Source: Cycas panzhihuaensis
Lineage: Eukaryota > Cycadophyta
Direction of reading: 5' to 3'
DNA length: 64,000 nucleotides
Assembly: GCA_023213395.1 (NCBI GenBank)
Contig: CM041465.1
Coordinates: 150,171,741 to 150,235,740, forward strand
Position numbers and translations under genes: made by a program. Shown in pieces: positions 12,195 to 24,079 of this stretch (its first letter is position 1; each line of letters starts with the position of its first letter). The notes below the pieces were generated by a model, which saw nothing but the letters and a program-made list of their open reading frames with translations, was not told where the DNA came from and ran no database searches.

Positions 12195-12510
12195 CATAAT
12201 AAAAGGAGTGGATCTATCCTTCATCTCCATGCACTAAACACAAAGGCAAATATGGGAGCAAGAAAGACTTGAGAGAGAGAGTAGCTCTCATGAAATAGGG
12301 AGGTAAGAATGAGCCTCCTCCATTGAGCTTTTACTTTTATATTAAAAGAGGGAGCATTAGAGTTAGGTGGAATGAAATTACACATAATACACATGAAAGT
12401 GTATTTCACTTAAGTGATCTAATTTAAAGTTCATTTAAGACCCTTTTTAGGAATAATCAACTAATATAATGACCTTGTGATATTAACCCATTTCAATCTT
12501 TCCCTTAATG
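12195..12510 (-). repeat. copia B 3' LTR with polypurine tract
   Basis: Aligns with the copia C LTR along its length ('gtggatct', 'gagcaag', 'gtaagaatga', 'gagcattagagttagg', 'aagtgtatttca', 'aacccatttca'). The end at 12495 is followed by atctttcccttaatgg, a decayed form of the PPT seen in C and D. The exact start is uncertain. Confidence 0.65.
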
Positions 12511-12979
12511 GTAGAAGGTTATTTCATCCTATTTTATTCTATCCTATGAGGTCTTTATTTGAGCCTCTTATAAAGTAAACTACCATGACACTTTTATGGG
12601 AAACCCTCATGGGGAAGAAAATCCATGAACTTTCTAATCTACTAACCTAGCTCATGCATCTCTTTAAATAAATCTAGATAGCTAATCAGTACAATGAATT
12701 TTTTAGATGAAATCTATTGAGTTTCATATACCATTCAATCATCCCCCATGCTCTTTTAGGTTTTCACAGGTTATGATTTTCTAAAATGATATAACCCTTA
12801 TCCTTTTGTACCTACAAGGGATTTTCATGAATAGGATAGAGCAGAGACTTACTCTTGTCCTTTTGTGCCTATAAGAGGTTTTCATAAATGAGACAGAGTA
12901 TGATGGTCCTATTGTCATCTCCTTCAATCAGTTAGAAATAGAGGACCTAAGGTTGAGTTGCCTTTAGAACTATTTAAAC

Positions 12980-14584
12980 TTCACCATCTTCAATGGTTTG
13001 ATAAAGATAACAGCCACTTGATCTATTGTGGGCAATATTCTAATTAAATTGTATTATCATGAACTAGTTCTCTAATCCTATAGACTTTCATAGTTATATA
13101 TTTAGTATAATCGTGAAATATAATATTTTTAGCCATTTAGATTATAGACTGATTATCTACATGTAGGCTAGTAGAACTTATTTGGGTGACATTTAATGTA
13201 TTCAATAATTTTCTAAGCCATATCACCTCCTTGCTTATTTTAGAAGTAGTAATATATTAAGCTTGACAGTTAAGTGTGCAACTATCTTCTACCATCTTGA
13301 TCTCTATGATATTGGTGCTATTCCAAGAAATATTACGTACCCAGGCATAGATCTTCCTGTATCTTTATCTCTAGCAAAGCTTGAGTTTATGTATATATAA
13401 AGTTTAAATTTTACATTGGGTTCATATAACAAAACATATTTGTTAGTCATCTTTAGGCATCTTAACACTTGTATTATAACTTGTTAGTGATTATGCTTAG
13501 GATTTATCATGAATCTTATAAGAATATTGACAGACTATGCAATATCTGGACTTGTGTTAGTAGCATAGATGATACTACCTATAAGTTGCATATAGAGTGT
13601 TGTATCTACCTCTCTAGTATCACCATTAACTAAGAGTTTAATATTAGATTCCATAGGTGTAGCCACTAGTCGAGCACCTTCCAATTGAAACTTTGTCAAA
13701 AGATCGTTGATGTATTTTTCTTAGGAGAGAAAGATTTTGTCATTCTTTTAAGTTACTTAAATTTCCAAGTAATATTTTATCAACCCGAGGTCATATAATT
13801 CAAAAATTTTAGTGAAGTATTTTTTCAACTAGTTGATCACCTATTCACTATTCCCTATTATTAGCATATCATCTACAAAGATTAAGAGGTAAGTGACTTT
13901 ATTATTTTGGTGCTTAATGAATAGTGTTGTATCAATATCTTGATAATCGTAAACCTCATATCTAAGTTGTCTCATTCTTTTAGACAACTTAGTAAAGTAA
14001 GCATGAGGGACTTATTTTAGGTCATACAAGGACTTTTTGAGCTTATAAACCTTATGCTTTAAACTAGCAATCTCGTATCCTTCTAGCTAAGCTATATAAA
14101 TTTCTTCTTTAAGGTCCCCATTAAGAAACATAATCTTAACATTGAGTTGGTGGATTTTCTAACCCTGTTGACTAGCTAAGGTAATAAGAGTTATGATTAT
14201 AGGCCACATGGTTATAGGAGAAAAGATTTCAATGTAGTCGATGCCTTCCCTTTGTGTGAATCCTTTTTCTACCAACCTCACCTCATATTTTTCTAGGGTA
14301 TCATCTAATTTATACTTATTTTTGAACACCCATTTATTTTGAACTACCTTTCTTCTAAGTGGTAAATCAACAAGCTCCCATGTATTATTCTTCATAAGTG
14401 ATTGGTACTCTTCGTTCATGACATTTCTCCAAACTGTATGCTTTATAGCTTCTTGGTATGATAGGGGTTCTTCATTAAGAGAAAGGTCCAGTTCTGTCGG
14501 TTTAAGCTTAATAGAAAGTGATCCATACATCCTTTCTCTATGGGTGCTTCTAATGTTAGTTTTACCTATCTCATTTGGTCGCAT
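12980..14584 (-). pseudogene. copia B reverse transcriptase and RNase H (broken)
   Basis: The RT opening at 14159-14584 reads YQSLMKNNTWELVDLP and then VVQNKWVFKNKYKL, followed by GFTQREGIDYIEIFSPIT. The catalytic box survives near 13865-13890 as LIFVDDM. The TRPDI segment lies around 13500-13560. RNase H remnants run from about 13290 down to 12985, colinear with the better-preserved copies in C and D. RT and RNase H together copy the element RNA into cDNA. Stops and frameshifts break the region, although the FVDD active site is still readable. Confidence 0.85.
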
Positions 14585-14949
14585 ATCTTTGTGTAACTAG
14601 TAGGCTTCATGAAAACCTCGAGTTGGGAATGAGATTTTTATTTCCACAACCTCTTAGTCTTCATTTTGATCTTAAAAAAGATCATATAAAATGTTTGGCA
14701 TAGAGGAAGTTGATGATGTTATGAAGATAGGCTAGCTACTGATGTTGGAGAAGGTGGTCCTTCTGCTATGGCTTTGCCTTTATCAACTTGGTTATTCTCA
14801 AATGATGGTGTTAGATCTGTACACATTAGCTAGAAGTCATAGGTTGTATCCTTTAGGGCTCTATTATCAGATTCTAAGATTTTGAGAAATTATTGAGCAT
14901 CTTCCCTCCTAAATTTTAAAATCTAGATAGCAAATTTAGTAACATCATT

Positions 14950-15800
14950 AAATTAGTATGAAGGCATATTGGAGTCAAGTTTGAGTAATTGATCTTTAGT
15001 CTCTATAAAGATAATATCTCTAATGATGATGATTTTGCATTGTAAAAGTAGAAAAACCTTGTATCCTTTTTTGTCCATAGGGTATCCAACAAAGATGCCT
15101 TTAAAGGCTCTATCATAGAGCTTATTTTTATGTTCCTCCAAAATATGAGCATAATAAGTAGAGCCAAAGATTTTAAAGTAGGAGATAGAGGGGGTTTGTG
15201 CATACCATATTTCATGTGGAGAGGGGCTAAGCTTGGAGGGACTAATAGTGTTGATATAATATGCAACATCAGCCCAAAGATAGATAGGGATATTCTTGTA
15301 TACTATCATAGCATGAGCCATATTCATGATAGTCCTATTCATGTACTTAACAACTCCATTGTGTTGGGGTATACCTACAACAGTGGTCTAATGTCTCATC
15401 CCATGGTGACATAGGTACAATTCAAACTCATTAGAGGTATACTCACCACCATTGTCAGTCTTGAGTATTTTGATCTTAAATTTAGATTTATTTTCCACAC
15501 AGGCCTTAAAACCTTGAAATATAGAAATAGCTTCATCTTTCTTTCTAAGAAAAATAACCCATACTTTTTTGGTAAAATCAAAAATAATAGTAATAGAGTA
15601 CTTCTTCTTAAGACAAGGGAGAGGTTAAGACCATATATATCTGAGCGTACAAGCTATAAAGGTTAGCTAGATTTCCATTGACTATGAGGAAAAGGTTGTC
15701 TATGAGATTTGCCAATGATATATGTTTTACATTCGAAGGGCTTAGAGGAGAGCCTGGCCATACTAAGAAGACTGGCATGTAGTTCTCTTAAATAATCAAT
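14950..15800 (-). pseudogene. copia B integrase (broken)
   Basis: The core around 15420-15580 still contains KKVWVIF.RKKDEA and LKTDNGGEYTSNEFELYL, with the second catalytic Asp. The C-terminal half at 14953-15342 reads MNRTIMNMAHAMI, LWADVAYYINTISPS, FKIFGSTYYAHILEE, then GIFVGYPMDKKGYK. These are standard copia integrase blocks. A frameshift lies between the core and NRTIMNM. The zinc-binding N terminus continues to about 15800. The copia C insertion begins upstream at 15949. Confidence 0.85.
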
Positions 15801-15948
15801 TTTAATATGGTCCATACGAGCATGTCATAGGTACTCTTGGGATAACTTTTGAGGAGTTAGGGTTGTGGTAAAATTAGAGTCATCATCAACATAGTTGGCT
15901 TTAGAGAATGATAAACCAGTTATGCAAAAAAGTTTGCCATTAAGAATT
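15801..15948 (-). pseudogene. copia B protease/integrase linker, left of the copia C insertion
   Basis: Continues B from integrase towards protease; colinear with 19680-19800 in copia C. It ends with gaatt, which is repeated after copia C at 23549-23553. Confidence 0.6.
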
Positions 15949-16260
15949 TGAAGGAAGGATGGATCTAGGGAATAAATCACTGACATGCACACAATAGCAA
16001 TGGAGAATGAAAAAGAGATGAAACAAGATATAAGAGCAAGCTTGGAGGTGAGAATGAATAATAATTCCCTCCTTGAGATTTCACCTTTTACTATTGAGGG
16101 TGAGCATTAGGGTTAGGATTTTCTTGCCTAATGACATAAACCTGAAATTACATCTAAATGCATATAAAGTGTATTTCATTAAAAGACTAATATTAATTGA
16201 TATATCCTAAGGTCATATAATTAATCTACACAAATAACCTTGATACATTAACCTCTTTTA
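15949..16260 (-). repeat. copia C 3' LTR
   Basis: 312 bp; pairs with 23238-23548 and with the copia D LTR at 56577-56888. Confidence 0.9.
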
Positions 16261-16275
16261 ATCCTCCCCTTAATG
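16261..16275 (-). other. copia C polypurine tract
   Basis: The minus strand reads ccattaaggggaggat directly before the 3' LTR. Confidence 0.8.
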
Positions 16276-16779
16276 GTGGAAGGTCATTTTTGAGAAAATC
16301 TATTCTATGAAGTCTTTATTTGAGCCTCATTATTACATTGAAATTTTAAATGACACTTTTGTGGGAAAACCCTCATGGGGAATAAAAACCCATAGACTAT
16401 CTAAGATCTATAGCCCCTTTTATAAATCAAAATAGATAAGGTAACTCTTTGATATAGTTTGATAGCCAAGCAACTTAAATGTGCAACTTAATCTGCTGAG
16501 TCTCCATATACCATTTGGTCATCCCTTATGCCCTTTTGGGTTTTCATAGGTTTTGATTTTCTAAAACTAGTACAACCCTTATCCTTCCATGCCCACATGA
16601 AGTTTTCACAAATAAGATAGAGTAGAGACTTACTCTTATTCTTTCGCACCCATAAGGGGTTTTCACGAAGAGAATAGAGTATGATGATCCTGTTGCCATC
16701 TTCTTTGATCAGTCGAAGATCGAGGCCCTAAGGCCAAGCTACCTTTGGAACTATTCAAACTTCATCTTTTACAGTTGTT

Positions 16780-17100
16780 TGGTGAAGATATCGACCACTT
16801 GATCTACTGTGAGATAGTATTCTAGTTGAATTATGCCATCATGAACAAGCTCTCTAATATTGTGGACTTTTGTACTTATGTGTTTGGTACGATTATGAAA
16901 TACAGGATTTTTTGTCATATAGATTACTGATTAATTATCTATATGAAAACTCATAGGACTTGTTTGGGTAATATTCAATGTTTCTAATAATTTTCTTAGC
17001 CATATCACCTCCTTACTGGTCTCAGAAGCAATAATGTATTCAGTTTCGGTAGTTGAATCTATAACTATCTTCTGTTATTTGGATCTCCATGATATTAGTG
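16780..17100 (-). pseudogene. copia C RNase H domain
   Basis: Minus-strand reading: IVIDSTTETEYIIASETSKE, then VIWLRKLLETLNI, FHIDN-stop-SVIYMTKNPVFH, RTKHISTKVHNIRELV and VVDIFTKQL. This is the copia Pol C terminus. The Glu of ETEY and the Asp of HIDN correspond to catalytic residues, and TKHI is the usual conserved block. One in-frame stop replaces the Q of DNQS. It is the best-preserved RNase H among the B, C and D family here. Confidence 0.88.
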
Positions 17101-17259
17101 TTGTTCCAAGAAATGTTACATACCCAGACATAGATCTTCATGTATCTTTATCTCCTATAAAGTCTGAGTTTATGTATACAAAAGGTTTGAAGTCTAAATT
17201 AGGTTTATACAATAGACCATATTTGCTGGTTGTCTTAAGATATCTCAATACTTGCACTA

Positions 17260-18260
17260 CTACTTGCTAATGGTTTTGCTTAGGATTTGTCATGTAATGA
17301 GTAAGAATGTCAATAGGGTGTGTAATATTTGGCCTTGTATTGGTAGTGTAGATGAGACTACCTATAAGTTTCTTGTAGAGTATTGTGTCTGCCTCCCTAG
17401 TGTCACCTTCAGTTGAGAGTTTGGTATTAGGGTCCATAGGTAAAACCATTGGTTGAGCATCTTCTAACTAAAACTTGGTTAGAAGATCATTGATGTATTT
17501 TTCTTGGAAGAGAAAAAAATTTCCATTCTTTTATGTTACTTCAATTCCCAAGTAATATTTCATTAAACCAAGGTCAGACAATTCAAACATTTTGCCAAGG
17601 TCCTTTTTCAGCTGGCTTATTGCCTGTTCACTGTTACTCATTACTAGCATGTCATCCACAAAGATTATGAGATAAGTGACTTCATCCTTATGGTACTTGA
17701 TGAACAATGTTGCATTAATATCTTGGTAGTCATAAACCTCGTATCTAAGTTATCTTATTCTTTCAGACAATTTGGCAAACTAAGCATGAGGGGCTTGTTT
17801 AAGGCCATACAAGGACTTTCGGAGCCTGCAAACCTTATACTCTTGACCTTTGATCTCATATCCTTCTGGCTTATCCATGTAAATTTCTTCTTTAAGATCT
17901 CCATTGATAAATGTGATCTTAATATCAAGTTGGTGGATTTTCCAACCCTATTGAGCATCCGAGGCCATAAGAGTTCTAATTGTAGGCCACTTGGTTATAG
18001 GTGTAAAGACTTCAGTGTAGTCAGTGCCTTCCCTTTGTGTAAATCCTTTAGCTACGAACGTCACCTTGTGTTTTTCAAGGATGCCATCTAATTTATATTT
18101 ATTTTTGAACATCCATTTATTTTGAACTACCTTTCTTCCAAGCGGTAGATCAACGAGCTCCCATGTATCATTCTTGATAAGAGATTAGTACTCTTCATTC
18201 ATGGCATTTCTCCAAGCTATATGCTTTACAACTTCTTGGTACATTAGGGGCTCTTCATTA
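17260..18260 (-). pseudogene. copia C reverse transcriptase (broken)
   Basis: In order: [96 protein letters not shown], then TYLIIFVDDMLVMSNSEQ with an intact catalytic F-V-D-D. LGLMKYYLGIEV and INTRPNITH follow towards RNase H. Frameshifts occur near 17950 and 17800 and stops are scattered. The order and spacing are standard for Ty1/copia. Confidence 0.9.
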
Positions 18261-18299
18261 AGATTAAGGTGTAGTTCTACTGGTTCAATCTCAATATAT

Positions 18300-18830
18300 A
18301 ATAATTCCTACATCCTTGCTCTATGGGCACTTTGAGTGCTAGTTTTTCCCACCTCATCTGGTCATATGTCCTTATTGAATTGGTAGGCATTTCGAGATTC
18401 TTGAGTTGGGAATGAAGTCCTCATTTCCTCAACTTCTTAGTTCTCATCTTATTCATTAAAATAATTATTTTATGAAGAGGATATTAATGCACCTAAGGAA
18501 GATGGTCCTTCTACCACTGTTTCACCTTTGTTGACTGCAGGTTGAGAGGATGGTTCTTCTATAATGGCTTTACCTTTGTTAACTCTATTATCTTTAAAGG
18601 ATGGTGTTGGATGTGTACTCATCAGTTCAAAGTTACAACTTATATCCTCCAAGACTCTATTGTCAGCTTCCAATATTTGGAGTAATTTATGTCTGTCCCT
18701 CCCTACCAAATTTTGGAATCTAAACATCATACTTGATAATATGATTATAGTGATGTGAGGGTACTTTTGAGTCTAATTTAAGTAACTAATCCTCTATCTC
18801 TACAAAAATAACATCTCTGGTAATGATGAA
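18300..18830 (-). pseudogene. copia C integrase-RT linker
   Basis: A Ser/Glu/Pro-rich spacer between integrase and RT, partly open at 18470-18730, with a repeated phrase of the type 'NKGKAIIEEPSSQPAVNKGETVVEGPSS'-like 11-12 residue units (two copies). Such linkers are variable in copia Pol. Copia D has the same linker, with a long C run in it. Confidence 0.6.
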
Positions 18831-18839
18831 TTTTCATTG

Positions 18840-19660
18840 TGAAGGTATAAAAAACTTATACCCTTTCTTATCTATAGGGTGTCCAACAAATATGCCTTTA
18901 AGTACCCTTAGATGGAGCTTATTTTAATCTAGATCTAGAATGTAGGCATAGCATGTAGAGCCAAAAATTTTGAAGTAGTGAATAATGGGGGTTTGTCCTA
19001 ACCACTTTTCATTAGGTGATTGTACTTCCTTTGACAGGCTAATAACATTGATACAATAAATAACTATCTAGATAGCTTCGGCCTATAGGTGGGTAGATAC
19101 ATTTTTGTATATCAACATAGCCTGACCCATGTTCATGATTGTCCTATTCATGTACTTGGCAACTCCATTTTGTTGTGGGGTACCTTCTATTATTGTTTGA
19201 TTCTTGATGTCATTATCTCGAAGGTAGCTTTCAAACTCATGTGAGGTATATTTGCCACCATTATCAGTTTGAAGATATTTGAGTTGATAACCTGACTCTT
19301 TTTTAGTGAGGGCTTTGAATTCTTTGAATACACGGAAGGCTTCATCTTTCTTGTGTAGAAAATCTACCCATACTTTTCTAGTGAAATCATCAATGAAAGA
19401 GATGTAATATAACTTGCCCTTCAGTGAGGGAATGGGCATTGGCCTGCATAAATTAGAGTGTACCAATTGTAATGGATGGCTCAATTTCCATTGACTTTTA
19501 GAAAATGGTTGTCAATAAGATTTGACAATGATACAAGCTTCACATTTAAAGAGCTTAGAGGAGAAATTTGTAAGATTTGGAAGAGTGTTAGAAAGATCTC
19601 TAAGTCTATCAATGTGAAGATGGCCCATGCGAGCATGCCAAAGAGCTTCTAGTAACAATA
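18840..19660 (-). pseudogene. copia C integrase (broken)
   Basis: The N-terminal zinc finger reads HARMGHLHIDRLRDL and CEAC (about 19540-19640). The core at 19083-19484 reads LQLVHSNLCRPM (first catalytic Asp replaced by Asn), YISFIDDFTRKVW, LQTDNGGKYTSHEFE and GTPQQNGVAKYMNRTIM, where Ala-Lys stands in place of the usual A-E. The C-terminal GIFVGHPIDKKGYK block lies near 18850-18900. Two of the three DDE residues are thus altered. Confidence 0.88.
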
Positions 19661-19989
19661 TTAGGTGGGTCAACATGGAATTAAATGCAAATTCTTCATC
19701 GGCACAAGGGCTTTAGGCGCAATGGGCTTCAAAAGATAGAGAGCCATTTAGTCTAAAGAGTTTACCAGAGAGATGTCTAGTCAAAACCACTTGATTAGTT
19801 GGAGGGTGAATGACCTAGATATTCTGATCATTTGCAGTTACACTCAGATCAAATCCATGAGAGACAAGTGTGGATAAAGAGAGTAGGTTTTGTTTGAGAT
19901 TGGGTATGTATAAGACATCAAGTAATGTAAAATCTTCTAAGCCTACAAGTTTCAGGCAAATGTTACCAATTCCTTCAACTGGTTGTTGT

Positions 19990-20270
19990 GATTTATCATC
20001 TATGTAAACAACTCCTTAAATATTTAAGTCAAATGTTTGATATAGGCTGTGATTCCATGACATATATTGAGTTGCTCCTATGTCCATGATTCACTGTCCA
20101 TCGATTAAAGCCATACTATTGGTAATTCCAATAGGGCTTGGCATTGGTGAAGGAAATTCATAAGTGATATATCCACATCGAGCTTCAAAGTATCTCTTTG
20201 GTTGGTTAATGGCATTTATTGTTGAAGATCCCTTAATTCTTTAAATGTATACTTGTACAAAACCTACACC
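19990..20270 (-). pseudogene. copia C protease region
   Basis: Minus-strand reading around 20045-20105 gives IMDIGATQYM, matching the copia protease start W.[LIM]D[ST]GA..HM but with Ile where Ser or Thr is required. The frame continues with VEGIGNICLKLVGLEDF, LLDVLYIPNLKQNLLSLS and LVSHGFDL, the usual path to integrase. The same D-I-G triplet is present in B and D. Confidence 0.8.
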
Positions 20271-21292
20271 ACTAAAGGATTCATCACAAGTTTCTTCAAC
20301 ATTGTGAACTCCATGTTTTGGTTGGAACTTGGCCAACTTATAAGTGGCAGTTCTGTAGTCTTTTGCTAAGTGTCCTTTATGGTTATATTGATCACACATA
20401 ACAGTTTGATTACTAGTCCCTGAAGAGGTACTAGTTTGACCTAATTATCTTGCTCTTTGTTGAGGTGACCCTTAGCCTTGAGACTATTAGGGTTGTGACT
20501 GAGGGTTTGATTGACCTTGTGGATGATTTTCCATATTTCTTCCTCTTCATCTTGCTCAATTATTTCCTCTACCACGAGAGGGACCTTGATTTCTGGTGTA
20601 GCAAACTTCTTCTTCTACATCAAAGATTGCATCTAGAAGAGAGTCAAAGGCTACAAAGTTCATACAAAAGGTCTTATCAAATTTAATGAACTTATCAGCA
20701 AGTGCTTCAAAGTTGAGTGTCTCTAATGTTCCGCTAGATTAAAGACTTCTAAGCAAGTTTTTATAATCAGGATTATATAGACATGACTAGATCAAGAATG
20801 CCTAAGTGATACATTGGGTCTTAAAATTTTTATCAATTGCATATTTGATTGGTCAAAGGAGATTTATTATCTTATGAGCTCATTCCTTCTGCATTTTTAA
20901 TTTGTTTATTTTTAGAATAAGATAAACAAGTTCTAAATCTGATCTGGTATCAAAGTTCTTTTTGAGAACTTCAAGGACCTTCCAAGTTGTATCATGTTGC
21001 TCTTCATTAATCAAGTTATGCAAGGAGTGATTAGTGACTAACAAAATTTCTATACTAATCTTTTCGTCATCTATCTCCCATTATAGTTTGGTTGCAGCAT
21101 TTGTAGGAGTTGTTGGGGTAGATCCACCAAAAGCGGATGTTGTAGCGGTTGCTCATATGTTGGGTGTAGGCTATAAATGGGCTCTCTAGAGGCCTTCATA
21201 CTTTGCAGCATTTTTAACTCCAATGTACCATAGATCCCAATTTTCTTTGTCTTTCAATATGTTGTTAATATTTTGCTTGAATTGAGATGACA
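20270..21292 (-). pseudogene. copia C gag (broken)
   Basis: The start ATG lies at 21290-21292 and reads MSSQFKQNINNILKDKENWD, then LWYIGVKNAAKYEGL. The first part matches the Gag opening of B and D. A zinc knuckle near 20340-20400 reads CDQYNHKGHLAKDY, with two Cys changed to Tyr. Between them are capsid-like stretches with several stops. An upstream in-frame extension (to 21428) is hydrophobic and is probably not translated, because the same point in B also starts at MSS. Confidence 0.8.
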
Positions 21293-21517
21293 TGGTGATG
21301 ATGAAGAAGTAGAAGAGATGATAGAAGTATGTACCACTGACACGTGTGGCTAATACACCTAGCACAATAAGGATGTAGAAATGAATGCTATGATGAGAAG
21401 TAAGTAATAATTCAGTATTTTTCAACAACTATGAAAAAATAAATATAAGCAATGATGCAAGAATGAGGCCTAATATAGAGATGGTAAAGAGTGGAGATGT
21501 GCTATACCACTAACCTC

Positions 21518-21676
21518 TCACTTATGTCTAAATGTAGGCGAGGTTTTGATGCCTAAGACTTCTAGTATACGATTAAGGCCTTCACTTGCGATACTCACAC
21601 CTACACTTGGTGATGAAATCCAAGTCACAATGGAGCCCAAGTACTCCCATTCCTCACCCAATTCACTAATGAGCAT
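21518..21676 (-). CDS. possible small upstream ORF in the copia C leader
   Basis: A 52-residue frame starting at ATG 21674-21676, with the words ISELGEEWEYLGS, VTWISSPSVGVSIAS and IKTSPTFRHK. The same frame is visible in D (about 62155-62310: TSELGED-stop-EYLGS, TWILSPSTGAVIAGEG, IETSPTFKHE) and in B (about 25590-25740: GKLGEKWEYLGF, TWISSLST, IIGEG-stop). Only C has the ATG; the others have Leu codons there. I know no family that matches. It could equally be a conserved RNA element that happens to be open. Confidence 0.35.
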   Translation of the reverse strand: MLISELGEEWEYLGSIVTWISSPSVGVSIASEGLNRILEVLGIKTSPTFRHK

Positions 21677-23222
21677 CTATATACCTCCTCTGAAGACTGA
21701 AACAGTGTTGTATATCCCATGGCTATGACCGATATTGGATTGGGTTCATTTTAATCTTGTATTAAGGTTTTTAGTTTTCCCAGGTTATTATCAGGATTAT
21801 CCCTGATTGGAGGCCATAGGTATGGCTAACCCTCCACCACTATTCCAGTTAAGACCAGACCTAGTATAAAACTCACCTCCCTTAGGGCCTAGACTTTGGC
21901 CAACCTTGGTCTATTTCAACTAAGGCGAGTATGCACACAAGTCAAAAACTGGTGGTATAGATCGTAAGAATGAGATTCCTTTTAAGAATAGTGTAAGATG
22001 CTTCTGTATAACTGAAAACTGAAATGAAAAGTTACCAAATGTGCTTGCTTACTTTTCATGCTTGCTTTGTTATTATTGCTACTTTATATGATGCTTTATA
22101 TTATGTGTGCAAATAGAAAAAGCATGCTAGACTTAATAGGGGAACGAGATGTTGCTTCTGATCTAAGGTTTCCCTTGCTTTAATACAATGTTTCTAAATA
22201 TGTTTTTATAAGTTTTGATATAAAAGCCATAATGGGATAAAAGGAGGATTAACTTGCCACTAAAATGTTGATTTGTCAAAATCTATATGCATGTTATTTT
22301 GACCTATTTTGTGATTTTTTCATAAAATTTACAAATAATAATAAATGGATATTTTTTTTTTATTACAAATATGAAGGCCTAAATGATGAAATCTAAATTT
22401 ATGACAGAAGAAAAATATGTTTAGAATATCGTTTCTAATAGAGTTTTGAAGCCAGATTTCTAAAAAGGCACAAAAAAATTTATGCCTGAAAAAGGACAAA
22501 AGTAAAATCCTACTAGATCCACTATCTTAGAATCTAAACTTCAATATGTGAAAAGTTACATTTTGATATATACATTAACTTTCCCTTCTACACCATCTCC
22601 AAAATCTACCAAAATGCTACTTGAAATGCCATTGCAATGTCCTTTATGGGATTGAGTAGGCAAAATCAGCAATCATGAGAAAACTGCATAGATCTCACTA
22701 ACTAGTTAATGAAATTTAATGATATTTATCTTAAACCAATCCTAAGACAAAAATCTACTAGATCCCTTAATAAAACTTTTAGATTTTTAGCTAATAATTA
22801 AAGGATTTCATTGGAAAAAGTGTTTTAAATAAGTTATCTATAAATTTTACCCTTTTGTCATAGCTAAAACATGTTATTGTAGGCTTAATCTGAAGTTTCT
22901 CTAGAAGAAAAAAATGATCCTCTAGTCAAGATGACCTTGCATGCCAAATTTCATTAAATTTTGAGATGGTCATTTTTTAAATGAAATTATAAGCCTTTAA
23001 TGGTTTTAAGATTGTTCTGACAACTAAATGGCTTCAAAAATCTGTATTCTTCACCTTTGAATTTTTTCACACATAGATAAAGTAGCAACATATAAAGTAC
23101 TATAATTTTAAGTGCTCAAAATGTTAAAAAATAATGAATGCACTCTTAATACTTCACATTAAAGGTGAAGGAGAGGCAAAATGACTCCATGCAAGTGGAA
23201 TGGAGTGAATAGATCCCCTTAT

Positions 23223-23237
23223 AGCTCTAATACCACA
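23223..23237 (-). other. copia C primer-binding site
   Basis: The minus strand reads tggtattagagctat, one base from the tRNA-iMet complement tggtatcagagc, separated from the LTR by two bases. Confidence 0.85.
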
Positions 23238-23548
23238 TGAAGAAAGGATAGATCTAGGGAATAAATCACTGACATGTACATAATGGCAATGGAGAATGAA
23301 AAAGAGATGAAACAAGATATGAGAGCAAGCTTGGAGGTGAGAATGAATAATAATTCCCTCCTTGAGATTTCGCCTTTTATTGTTGAGGGTGAGCATTAGG
23401 GTAAGGATTTCCTGCCTAATGACATGAACATGAAATTATATCTAAATGCATATAAAGTGCATTTCATTAAGAAACTAATGCTAATCAGTATATCCTAAGG
23501 TCATATAATTAATCTACACAAATGACCTTAATACATTAACCTCTTTCA
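23238..23548 (-). repeat. copia C 5' LTR
   Basis: 311 bp, partner of 15949-16260. Confidence 0.9.
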
Positions 23549-23925
23549 GAATTTTAGTTATAACCATAAAATTTGAAGGAGGGTGAATAACACAAAGAGT
23601 TTGATTATTTGTAGTTACACTCAGATCAAATCCATGAGAGACAAAGGTGGATAAGGAGAGTAGGTTCTATTTCAGAGCAGGAATATATAAAACATTAACA
23701 ATGATAAAATCTAGAAGGCCTAAGAGTTTTAGGCAAATAGTTCTAAGTCCTTTGACTGGCTAGGATGATTTGTTAGCCATGTGTACAACACCATAAACTT
23801 CATAGTGAAAATCCTAAAAGAACTAGCGATGACAAATCATATGTTATATTACTCCAATATCTATGATCCAAGATGAAGTATTTGAGATGACACTATTTGC
23901 AACTCCAAGTGGTGAAGGACAAAAT
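23549..23925 (-). pseudogene. copia B protease region, right of the copia C insertion
   Basis: Colinear with the protease of C. Near 23850-23880 the minus strand reads WIIDIGVI-stop-HM, again with D-I-G. The stretch next to the insertion matches the protease-integrase spacer ('tgtagttacactcagatcaaatccatgagagac' on the plus strand occurs in both). Confidence 0.75.
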
Positions 23926-24079
23926 TGAATAAACATAACCATAATGAGCCTCAATATACTTAGTGGATCTATCAATAATATTTGATGAAGTGGTCTCAAT
24001 TCTTTAAAGGTATGCATAAGCAAATTACATTACACCAAAAGTATCTTTAAAAGAAGTATTATCAACATTATATACACCA

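Larger units (their letters stand above)
21293..23237 (-). other. copia C leader between 5' LTR and gag
   Basis: 1.95 kb of transcribed but largely non-coding sequence in element orientation. The gag-proximal part (about 21330-21970) is conserved with B (about 25230-26040) and D (about 61960-62600). The LTR-proximal part matches D but has drifted strongly from B. A leader this long is unusual for copia. It may hold packaging signals or an intron: the minus strand at about 21875 reads ggaggtgagtttt, a good splice-donor match. This is an inference only. Confidence 0.6.
15949..23548 (-). mobile_element. copia element C, full length, nested in B
   Basis: 7.6 kb, minus strand. LTRs at 15949-16260 and 23238-23548 start tgaag and end ttta/ttca, with the perfect duplication gaatt on both sides (15944-15948 and 23549-23553). 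PBS and PPT are in place. Element order: leader of about 1.95 kb, gag, protease, integrase, RT, RNase H. By eye the LTRs differ at about 25 of 312 sites, mostly transitions. It belongs to the same family as D. The RT box FVDDM is intact, but stops elsewhere make it non-autonomous. Confidence 0.92.

Noticed and set aside
21186-21428. Hydrophobic N-terminal extension of copia C gag
   Set aside because: Only the part from the internal MSSQFKQN is shared with the B and D openings; the extension looks like leader sequence read in frame.
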